Assembly: GCA_000827265.1 (NCBI GenBank)
Contig: KN834903.1
Coordinates: 5,515 to 54,939, forward strand
Direction: 5' to 3'
DNA from: Collybiopsis luxurians FD-317 M1
Lineage: Eukaryota > Basidiomycota > Agaricomycetes > Agaricales > Omphalotaceae
DNA length: 49,425 nt
Below, one piece after another: positions 33,467 through 42,263 of the stretch (positions within the stretch are counted from its first letter, which is position 1; each line of letters begins with the position of its first letter). The translations under genes were made by a program, and so were the position numbers. The notes below the pieces were generated by a model. The model saw nothing but the letters and a program-made list of their open reading frames with translations. It had not been told where the DNA came from and did not search any database.

Positions 33467-35861
33467 CTAGGCCACCGGGTATTTTTCCAGATACAAACAA
33501 TGTATCTCATTCTCATAATCCTTGAGGGCAAGGGCTCTTCGTGGCATTCCCTTGGGGGACTGGAGAATTGGTTTTGTAGGCTGCGCCAATAGAATCAACT
33601 TGATAATGATTTGGAGTCAGACAATAAGCATGACAGCCTATCAACACAGACCTGTTCTGAAATCCGCGAATGAAGTGAAAGCTTGGGGTTGATATGCTGA
33701 ATTGCAGTCCTGACATCAGGAGTTATCAATACTGTTGTAGTAGAAGTTGAAAGGATGGACTGACCGAACTTGTTCCACATTCAAACCCGCGGTTTCACAA
33801 GGTTGAACAAGCACACCTAGATGCTTTCGAGATTGACCAAAGAGCAAGGCGCTCTCCAGTTTTAAAATTCTACACAGCATCTCTTCTAAAGACACTAGTC
33901 AACATCTACCTTTCTACCAAGTACGCACTGTGTATCCATCGGAGGGGAGCAACTCACCGATAGGCACAGGGTTTACCTGTTTGGCGGAAGGAGTTATTTT
34001 CAGAAAAACAGAAAGGTTCGATGAACTTGCCATTTGCCCAGAACTAAGCATAATCTGATCTCCAATCCTTCCTACAACAATGTAATGATTCTCCTTGATC
34101 GGATGTTTCATGAATATGTCCCCTGGATCATATGCAGGCATTTCATTGTATGTCGTGTTGCACACTGGTAGCCTACGATTTTCAGTGCTCTTGAACGGTT
34201 GTAAGTATATACGCATACTTGAAAACAATAGGAAGCATATCTTACTAAGACTTTCAAAGTATAAAGTCCATCCGGTCTTGACGTGAACTTTAATTCTGGG
34301 ATTGGAGGAGCACAGAAATACTCCCAATCATCTCCTGTGTTCTCTAGAACCAAATTGGTTAGCGTTGTTTACCAATTTTTGGTGCTGAGACCCCACCAGA
34401 TATGATTCCCACTATACCATTCTCTGTCCTAAACTGTAGCTCTAGCAGGATGACACTCGATAAGACGCTGTACTTACGACCCATATAAAGTATTGATACG
34501 GACCCCTTTCTTTGCCAATGCGACTCCTACCCCTGCATTTAGCCTTCTGCCACCGGTGATCTATAAATTAGTGTCAGCTGAAAAAGCTTCCTATTCAGTT
34601 ACTAAATTCTTACCACCCCATTCATTGGTTTGAGTAAGTCAATGGTTCTTTCTTCCGAGTCAAATGCCCAGGTCTTTGAGACAGTGGGTTCTTCACAGAA
34701 TTCAATTAAAGAATTCAGACACGTACCTCAATCAAAGCTGGAGAGACCCAGGCAAAGGATGGCTTAGTTTGCACAAATCCATTATAAATTGTATTTGGAG
34801 AAGGAGGAGAAACTGATGATTTGTCTTTTGGATTGAGCATTGCCATGATAAATCCAGAACGGGGCTGTAGAGACATATGTCATCCAGGTTGTCACCAGCA
34901 CTTGCAATGAATTTACCATCCAGCTCAGAAACATGAGGCCCGAGGTGTGAAAGAGCTCTAGCCCCTGCAAGCCAAATATTTTACCAACCACCAACTCATA
35001 TGCATAATCTGTTGTTCACATTGATATCTCGACTGTGATCTGGAAAAAACTTCAATACACTGACCAATGATTTCAGCGTCTTTCAACATAAAATACGCCG
35101 ATCGGTTTATAGTTTTTGGAAACAATGCACTAGAGCCTGAACACCGTGAGAATAAGTCTCAAATGAGAATCTAGCAAAGTTACTTGAGGAATGCACAATG
35201 AAAGCTGTATCATTTATATCTCTGGTGTGCTGCGGGAAGTCGGCCCTACCATTACACTCCGAAAAGAGAAAGTCAGAGGCTGGAGCTTGCAAAAGACCAG
35301 GAACGTGTTTGTCTTTGAGCAGCTTGAGAGCTTCAAGTACAAATGGGTAGCTGTTGCCATTGACCAAAATTTGAGATGGTTTTACTGAGTCAATTAGATG
35401 AGCAACAACAGTCAAAGAAAAGCGGGGTGATATTGGGAAAACTGTCATTCCAGCTCTTAGTATACCCTTACATTTCCAGATTCGTGAGTGAGTAACTTCA
35501 ATAACTGATTTGACTTACCATAATCAAGAGAAATGTTGTAAATGAATCTGATTTATCATTTCAATGAGCTTCATGTCAACCATGCTTTGAACCGGAGCTC
35601 GAAAACGTCTTTCTCACCCATTTGACACAAGATTGCAATGATCGGTGGAGATGCAGAGCAATGACCTGAATTCTCCATCTGATCACGGATGTAATGTGCA
35701 ACTTTGTGAACTCGAGGCACAAGATCTGAATAGGTGTACACCACATGAGTGCCATCTGTTGAAGGATGTAATACAACTGGATAGGATGGGTTATGGGTAA
35801 AATGGTAATCGAGCTGGTACTCCAGGGCCAGAAAAGGAGGTGGAGTGAAAGGTGCAGGCAT
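33467..35861 (-). CDS. Stand-alone adenylation-domain (ANL, NRPS-like) protein
   Basis: Multi-exon - strand gene starting MPAPFTPPPFLALEYQLDYH at 35861. Ordered motifs: TYSDLVPRVHKVAHYI; DSFTTFLLIM joined by an intron to GILRAGMTVFPISPRFS (about 35440); FIVHSS joined to SALFPKTI (phosphate-binding core, about 35200-35080); GLELFHTSGL (about 34960); PSFAWVSPALIE (about 34750); ITGGRRLNAGVGVALAKKG (about 34560); RINTLYG; WEYFCAPPIPELKF (about 34310); DPGDIFMKHPIKENHYIVVG and RIGDQIMLSSGQM (about 34110-34035); LESALLFGQSRKHLGVLVQP (about 33850); and KGMPRRALALKDYENEI before TAG at 33469-33467. This is the layout of the A domain of basidiomycete adenylate-forming reductases, but no carrier or reductase domain follows. 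Short GT-AG introns explain all breaks I checked, so it could be functional. It would activate a carboxylic acid as acyl-AMP; the substrate is unknown. Confidence 0.72.
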
Positions 35862-35867
35862 TGTGTC

Positions 35868-36918
35868 ACTGGCAGTACGATTTCATGATTCCCGCGTCCT
35901 TAAGAGCTTTTTCACGTGGGAAAATGTCAAATCAAAAGGATGAAGGGATTAAAGAGCGCACACAATGGCTTGTTTTAGCACAGTCACAATGGCGGTGCCG
36001 ATAACAGTGCAGCTCAATAACCACCGATCTTGACGGCATGATCCTCTGCGTTATTTGTACAAGCTACATTTGCAACAAAACAAAGCGGAAAGAAACATTT
36101 TACTTATAAATAATCACCTTCAAATTGAGTGATGCTATCGCTACATTCCTCAAGGAATCTGTAAGTCCGGCATACTGACCATCATAGTCAAGCTCAACAA
36201 CTCATGATTGCCCGAGATCAAGTCGACGGCTAGTGTTTTCTGTCTGTTTTGAACTGATAAATGCTTGTGTCACTGCAAACCGGGAAACTTCGATGACCCC
36301 AAGTCCATTATCCTGAGAACAGCCTAACAGATCATTTTCAACCTATAACGTATGGAATGAACAAGAGGATCAATCGGAAACTCTATAGAAACATTAAACA
36401 AAGGCATCAACATTCAGTATTCTACTTTTAACTCGAATTCACAAGATTCCTTACAGCGTAAGGATAGTAGAGATCAAAATTAGTCATGATCATGGAGCAA
36501 GATCATACAAATCTCCATCTGTTGTTTGTATTGACGCAATGTATTGACGCAGTAGGTTTCAGCGAACTCGCACTAGTGATAAATGGGGATTGCGCGCGAA
36601 CAGAGTATGCATCCGCGCTCTCCGTTATTTACTGCATATCTAACCATCTACCCCATCTATCTGTCACGCAACTATGATGGATACAATATATAACATCACC
36701 TTGTGTTTATGAGTATCAAATTCATCAACAAGTTCATTGTCTGAATGTTTGTTCTACGATGTTGGATCTCAGACGCACGAGGAGCCTGTGGTTTATGATA
36801 GTTGTATAGGTAGAGGCTGATCACAACAGACAATTTATCTTGATTGATAAGACTGTTGACAGATTTTGAATACGAAGTTAAATGTGCCTGGCGGCGGCAC
36901 TTATATTTTAGGAATGCC
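35868..36918. other. Upstream/intergenic region, no gene recognised
   Basis: Contains the presumed promoter of the - strand adenylation gene. Only short frames occur (for example + strand 36486-36677, - strand 36920-36696), none with a known domain. Confidence 0.45.
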
Positions 36919-37950
36919 AAGCGTAAGTAGGGCTCGGTACCGTATAAAATACAGACCGTATACCGTATTCAAAAGTCGTAACCGTACCGTATTTTCCATT
37001 TACAAAACTATATACGGTCCGGCTACTGACCGTATACCGTACCATATACGGTTTATACGGTCATTGATCATATACTTAATCCAAGTCTTACAATGTAATA
37101 ATGCACGACTGACTGAGTATCATAATCATTTCACTAATGTTTGATGTCAATAATGGCCTGCCTGAGTTGGCTACTGGTCCCAGCTTGTTGAGAATGGCCT
37201 AAGAGAGTCGCACTTAAGCAAATCAACTAGATAAAAATCAATCAGCATATGTGGAGTGCCTGCAGATGGATCATTGGGGGGACCATGCCTAGATGTAGAG
37301 GAGGAAACAGTGTCAGCAGTAGTTGCAGCTATTGCAGGAGAAGGAATGAGTAAAGATGAAACTTTCGCTCAGCGGTTAAAAGCCCAAGTAGTTCGGCAAA
37401 CAAAAGGACAATGTGAGAGGCTGTTGAGACACCCACGTGGACATTAAAACCCTTGAGCAAGCAAAACAAGTAAGGAATCAGGTTTGGAAGTTGAAAATCG
37501 GGTTCTGCATTGTCTTTGAGTTTGAAATTTAGAAGACTGGCAACACAAATGATCTAATACTCATAGTTATTAAAGGGCAACGTGGGAGGCTGAGGAAACC
37601 CCCACATGGACATTGCAATCCCTGAGCAAGCTGGACAAGTTAAACATCAGGCTCGGAGAGCATAAATGGGGTACTACAGGTCTTTGAATTTGATAGTACA
37701 AGGACCGCTAATGAAAAGGGCTTAATATCTTCATTTATTAATGAGCAATATGAGAAGTCGCCAGATACTTGGGCAATGCACAATACATACCTGTATGACG
37801 GCCGGCACGGCCGTACATCATATTGTCAAATACAGGTAGAACTGTACCGTATACCGGACCCGTGCTTTACCTTTCTCAGGTCGAGACAGTCCGGGTACAG
37901 ATCTGTATATTGTCAGTGTACGGTTCCGGTACCGAGCCCTAAGCGTAAGT
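36919..37950. mobile_element. 1012-bp TIR element with 10-bp target duplication
   Basis: The element spans 36929-37940. Both ends carry the 14-bp TIR AGGGCTCGGTACCG and the flanks are a perfect repeat AAGCGTAAGT (36919-36928 and 37941-37950). Subterminal DNA near each end is packed with ACCGTATA/TATACGGT words, about ten on the left (36940-37065) and several on the right (37840-37930). The interior has a degenerate tandem duplication (about 37405-37530 and 37575-37700) and one 63-codon frame (37256-37447) with no recognised transposase motif. It is a non-autonomous hAT-like or Mutator-like element: hAT elements usually give 8 bp, Mutator 9-11 bp. Confidence 0.85.
37405..37700. repeat. Degenerate tandem duplication inside the 1-kb TIR element
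   Basis: Two roughly 125-bp blocks share GTGAGAGGCTG.TGAGACACCCACGT / GTGGGAGGCTGAGGAAACCC type starts, then CCCTTGAGCAAGC / CCCTGAGCAAGC and TCTTTGAGTTTGA / TCTTTGAATTTGA. Identity is moderate, so the duplication is old. Confidence 0.55.
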
Positions 37951-38573
37951 GCCCGAATTGAAATAATGGATCTCTGTGACTTGTGACTGAACGAAATTGA
38001 TACTCATTATATAGCCTCAAGGTACTATTTAAAGTGGATTGGGCAAACGTAAACTACCCCAGTTCGGTAGTAGTCATGAGTGAAGACTTCCCTCTTTCGA
38101 CGGTAGGACTACATTCTGTTGCTTGGCTCCGTGCTCTATTCACTGATATGAAAACTTGCTAGGTCAGATTTGTGGGACTATGGGTAAGTGTCAGAGCCGC
38201 TTCATTTTCTGGAAGTTTCTGGCTGAAAAAGTGGGGTCGAGCTAGATGGAAACATTATTCTATGGTATTTCAAACAAACATAAATAAAAATTTGGAAACT
38301 TGCACAGTTGCCGATTCCCAGTTAGGCATGTATATCGTCCTCTTCTGGCACTGCATCTACATACTCCGACGCAAGGCAAAGTCAAACACCCAGCCAGCCA
38401 CTCTTTGTATCTGCTATTGTGATGTATGTGCTTGCGACTGGCCTCATAATCACAGATTTTGCTCGTGGATTTGCTGCATTTATCCTGCATGGTGGTACAC
38501 TTGAAGGTCCAACAAATTATTTTGAGCAATTTTGGATCTGGAGTAATCGAGCTAGGGACAAAGATATTATAAT

Positions 38574-39030
38574 TATTTACTTGCTATAATAATTCATAGA
38601 TTATAAATAATATCTTGCTATAGCAAGTCAAGTTATTATTTTGACTTGCTATCATCAATTGCTTCTAATTACACAATAATTAAAATGAAATACCGCTGCT
38701 GCAGGTCAAACCAAAAACACTTGGCAATGGGAATAAGTTATCCACACAATTGATGCCATTAACCACTACTCCAAATAGGCATTAATGTAATTGCAGTTTG
38801 CACAATTATATACGGACATATATTAATTACAAGTACATATACTCAACCCTAAACCCTAACCCTCCTAACCCCTAACAGGAGCAGGTCTGAACATTGCTTA
38901 ATTTTAGTTCCAAGTTCAACTTACATAAATGGGAAGTTGCTATCGCAAGTGAAGTAATAATAAAGGGACTTGCTATAGCAAGATATTATTTATAATCTAT
39001 GAGTTGCTATAACAAGTAGATAATTATAAT
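38574..39030. mobile_element. ~460-bp TIR element carrying telomere-like repeats
   Basis: The outer ~85-100 bp at each end are inverted copies. Left: TATAATTATTTACTTGCTAT, then a CATAGATTATAAATAATATC block and TTGCTATAGCAAGTC. The complement of the right end reads the same in order (TATAATTATCTACTTGTTAT and so on). Inside the TIR, ACTTGCTATAGCAAGT is itself a palindrome. A TA flanks each end in this AT-rich setting, consistent with but not proof of a TA target. The interior contains CCCTAAACCCTAACCC and related words at 38847-38878. No ORF. It lies inside the multi-TM gene. Confidence 0.8.
38847..38878. repeat. Interstitial telomere-like CCCTAA tract
   Basis: About five degenerate CCCTAA units: CCCTAAACCCTAACCCTCCT followed by AACCCCTAAC. 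Many basidiomycetes use TTAGGG telomeres. Here the tract is internal to a TIR element and not at a chromosome end. Confidence 0.75.
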
Positions 39031-39045
39031 GTTAACAATAAAGAT

Positions 39046-39121
39046 TGACCAAGCTGGGAATTGAACCCAAATCCCTGCCACTTTCCGGGGACAGTGCTCT
39101 AACCAACTGAGCTACTTGACC
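39046..39121 (-). tRNA. tRNA or tRNA-like sequence with enlarged anticodon loop
   Basis: On the minus strand the sequence folds as a cloverleaf. Acceptor GGTCAAG pairs with CTTGGTC (two G-U pairs). The D arm is GCTC-AGTTGGTTA-GAGC, which is an A box. The T arm is TTGGG-TTCAATT-CCCAG, a good B box, with discriminator A. The anticodon stem CTGTC/GGCAG is present but its loop is 10 nt (CCCGGAAAGT) instead of 7, so no anticodon can be assigned. It may be a tRNA pseudogene or a SINE head, or a tRNA with an insertion. Confidence 0.6.
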
Positions 39122-40326
39122 ATTGGTGTCCAATGGATGTGGATTCAATATCAATCCAACATATAATACCATTGTCTGTAGTTGAGTAATCTTGTCAGAG
39201 AAAGACTATTTGTTACCATGGTGTAACTTGTGCTGCATCCGGATGCATGAGAAACGATACTAATAGCGATATTAAAGATTCATAGCAGATGCTGTCTTGG
39301 TAGGTGTTTTCACATTTCTACTTTTTCACTCTTCCTCTGAAAGAAATCAGGTTTTTCGACTCTATGTTGTCTGGGGTTACAAAAAGTACATTGTGATTGG
39401 TCCCATTGTTCTCTTGATAGCTGAAATTGGTAAGCAGTTTTGCAAGAATTGCTAGCCAACTGAGAGTATTCTTCTCACATTCTGACAGCGTTTGCTTCAC
39501 TTTCTGTTTGGGGCCAGAGTATAAGTAACCCTGGAGCTACCATACAAAATTTCGACATTTTTACTTGGGCAATGGTTTCTTTTTCCATCATCTGCTCTAC
39601 CAATATCACTGTCACTGCCCTTATTGATATGTATTACTTTTTACCATTCTTCATCATCAAACTCATTTTGTGAGAAGCTGCACACATTTGGTGGTACAGT
39701 CATCAAGCCTCACGGTTTCTTGGTAAACCCCACTCATGGAAATATTTTCAGGCAATAGTAATAATGTAAGCTTTCAATAGGCACATTGAGCCAGTACCAA
39801 AGCCTGATTGTTTTCCCTGAATGAAAGCATTGAATCTGGATCAATATCCGGACTAACAATGTTCCTGATATTGATACTTTACCATACAACATTGACTAGC
39901 GCGGTATGTGATCTAGTAAAATTGTTCTCAAGATAAACTATATTAACAGCAAATCATGGTTATAGGACTTTATCTACTTCCCGGCTTGCCAAATTGCGGT
40001 ATGAGCCTCTTGAGTGTGCTGTTTGTGTCTAAAGTCTAACCTGAAACCAGGGAATTGTCCCAACAATGATAATTGTTCGCGTTGGCCTTGGAGTCTCAAC
40101 TGAAAACCCAACCCACAGTAGTACCATGACAAGTCTGAGGTTCAGGAGCAATCACTACTCTCAAGGAACCCGGGGTCGGTCTGAGGCCACACTTGCAGTG
40201 ACCGTTCACAAAGCCAGGAGCAATCATTAAAGTGACACTTTCTCTCTGGATGACATTGAGATTGGGAATGCTTCAAGAGATGGTAATGAATCATCTGTAG
40301 CCTCTAAACAGAATGATGCTATTTAA

Positions 40327-41340
40327 AACTTCGCTCGAGCTGATGCCTGATATTTTGGAAATTTGTAACTGTTAACACCTGTGTCTGCGATTCTTAATTA
40401 CATGGTTTTTCAAGCTAAACTGGATAAGAAACTTCTCGGAAACAGTTGTGTGATCTAACTACTGAGCTGTCAGAGTTGAACTTTTTAGATACCTGTATGT
40501 GCTTGACTTGAGGTTTCTGTAGTCGAAGCTTACTTCATGTAGGTTTATACCAAGTAATTCACTTAGCACTACCAACGTGAAAATCTTGTTGATCCTTTGA
40601 GACCAGATGTGATCATTGCGTTTTTGTATAATGAAAAATTCACTGAAAACACTTAGAAATTTTAAGTTTAATCAGAGTCAATCCAAAGAGCACATGTACA
40701 GCACTGCAGGCATTACAGGTCCGGAGTGCAAATAAGTCTCGAGCTGAGAATAACCTACAGGCTCACGTTAGCCGGGTGATTAGAGGGACATTGAGTGTCT
40801 CTAAATAGAAGGTACTCCTGCCAAAGCGCTCCATAATGATGATTATCCTGATATTCGTTTGGTATTGGTATTGAAGACTCGTTGAGGTCGTGGGGCACAT
40901 TGGAGTATCTGTCACCTTTCGAGTTCTCGGGTTCATATGATCAGATGACGTGTTGAATAGTAAGTAGTTGCACTCGGAGATTATCTCCGATGATTTCTTG
41001 TTGCTCGACGCTCGCAAAAAAGCATCAGCTGCATCACTCTCTGAAACTTGTTCAAATGATCATTCCGAGGGGTTGCGAACGAAGTTTTTCCTTTCTCGCA
41101 CATACCGGAGTGTTTGAGTCACTGTCTTGGGGGCATAATCGGTAACAATTGACCTGTCCGTGATAATCAAATTACTTGATGAAGCTTCAAATGATCATTC
41201 CGAGGGGTTGCCGAAGTTTTTCCTTTCTCGCACATACCGGAGTGTTTGAGTCACTGTCTTTGTCACATCTCTAGTAGGTGCTAATTGGTATCGTTTGCAT
41301 ACAAGTAGTTACGTAGCTCAATTCAGCCCGCAGCCTCTCC
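40327..41340. other. Spacer; possible minus-strand fragment
   Basis: A - strand frame 41017-40763 (84 codons, ends FGRSTFYLETLNVPLITRLT) reads fairly naturally but has no recognised domain. The rest is AT-rich and contains the direct repeat described at 41051-41260. Confidence 0.35.
41051..41260. repeat. Direct repeat of ~76 bp upstream of the aminotransferase-like gene
   Basis: 41051-41128 and 41186-41260 are nearly identical (TTCAAATGATCATTCCGAGG through GAGTCACTGTCTT). The first copy has three extra bases (GCGAAC against CC). Spacing start to start is about 135 bp. It lies 125-335 bp before the next ATG. Confidence 0.9.
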
Positions 41341-41350
41341 GGTATAAATA
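41341..41350 (+). promoter_or_regulatory. TATA box
   Basis: GGTATAAATA lies 35-44 nt before ATG 41385 of the aminotransferase-like gene and just after the direct repeats. Confidence 0.5.
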
Positions 41351-41384
41351 CTGAACACTGGCTCAGTTTGACCCTTCTCTGATC

Positions 41385-41790
41385 ATGTCCTCAATTTTGA
41401 GCGCACATACTGAGCCCTCGAATCCATTTGGCCACGGTTTACGTGACAAATTTTGTCTGGATGATGATTACATTAACTTGAACTGTGGTGGGTGTACGTC
41501 ATTCTCTAAGAATATATAACCTACTCTATTGACGCAGAATCAGGATCATTTGGATGTCTGCCGCTGGCTGTACGCGATGAATATGTTCGGAGGTTTTCTG
41601 AGCTTGAAGGAAATCCTGACCGCTTTATGCGCGGCTCGCTGAGAACTGAGAAAGCTGAGATCTGCAGTAAACTAGCTGATTTTCTGGGAGCGGAACCAGA
41701 ATCTTGTGTGCTTGTGCCTAATGTGGCGCACGGAATTAATACCGTATTGCGAAATTTTCCTTGGAAAACTGGCGACGTGTTGATCATGGG
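41385..41790 (+). pseudogene. Class V aminotransferase (isopenicillin N epimerase-like), truncated
   Basis: Exon 1 from ATG 41385 encodes MSSILSAHTEPSNPFGHGLR and ends YINLNCG. A ~49-nt intron follows (GTGGGTGT...GACGCAG). Exon 2 reads ESGSFGCLPLAVRDEYVRRF, then EGNPDRFMRGSLR and VLVPNVAHGINTVLRNF, ending GDVLIMG at a GTAAAG donor near 41789. This is the N-terminal ~130 residues of a PLP enzyme family about 430 residues long. The PLP-binding lysine region and everything after are not found downstream: 41800-42160 contains no recognisable continuation. It is probably a 3'-truncated pseudogene. Confidence 0.72.
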
Positions 41791-41799
41791 TAAAGCATC

Positions 41800-42263
41800 T
41801 CCGCCGAACTTCTTGAGTAGTGACTATAGTCATCAGATACCTCCACCGACATGTTGCTTCTTGCGTGATTACCGATCACCTCCATGGTGCTTGCAGCTTC
41901 TCCCGTAGTCATCGGGTGCTTCCATCGCATATCACCGACTTACGTTGAGCCAAGAGAGTCTCAGCTTTGGAAATCCTTTAGTTGTCGGCACCATTCCAAC
42001 GAAAGCATTACTGTTCATTTTGTATTCAATCGACGATATATGCATGATTTGTTGAAGCTGTTGTGTGGAAATGGATGGTTGTTCAAAGTTGACCAGGCTT
42101 TTCGATAGATGGCACCTGTCAAACATCCGAATCCCATTGAAATCGGTCCTTTTGAATCTGTGACCTATTTATAAGTCATCTTTGGTGAGCTAATTCAAAT
42201 TGATCGGGATCAGCAGAACCGGGCAGTGCTGAGGCGAACGTTTGACCAACACCCTCACGTCCA
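41800..42263. other. Spacer between aminotransferase relic and MFS gene
   Basis: Short frames only (for example + strand 41884-42108) with no recognised domain. Must contain the MFS promoter; no clear TATA was identified. Confidence 0.4.

Larger units (their letters stand above)
38076..40326 (+). pseudogene. Multi-TM protein gene interrupted by a TIR element
   Basis: Likely start MSEDFPLSTV at 38076, then short exons RFVGLW and LGMYIVLFWHCIYILRRKA. After a 1-nt frame change near 38375 comes LFVSAIVMYVLATGLIITDF and FILHGGTLEGPTNYFEQFW (to about 38545). The gene resumes at about 39275 with ADAVLV, VFRLYVVWGYKKYIVIGPIV, SVWGQSISNPGATIQNFD, IFTWAMVFFSIICSTNITV, ESGSISGLTMFLILILYHT and the terminal GIVPTMIIVRVGLGVSTENP. 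This is the order of helices in an Agaricomycete seven-TM protein family of unknown function. Between 38546 and 39200 the reading is replaced by the CCCTAA-bearing element and a tRNA-like sequence, so the gene is probably inactive unless these lie in an intron. One TAA occurs in the tail (40230). Confidence 0.68.

Noticed and set aside
38847..38878. Chromosome end
   Set aside because: The CCCTAA tract is short, degenerate and flanked on both sides by TIR and gene sequence.
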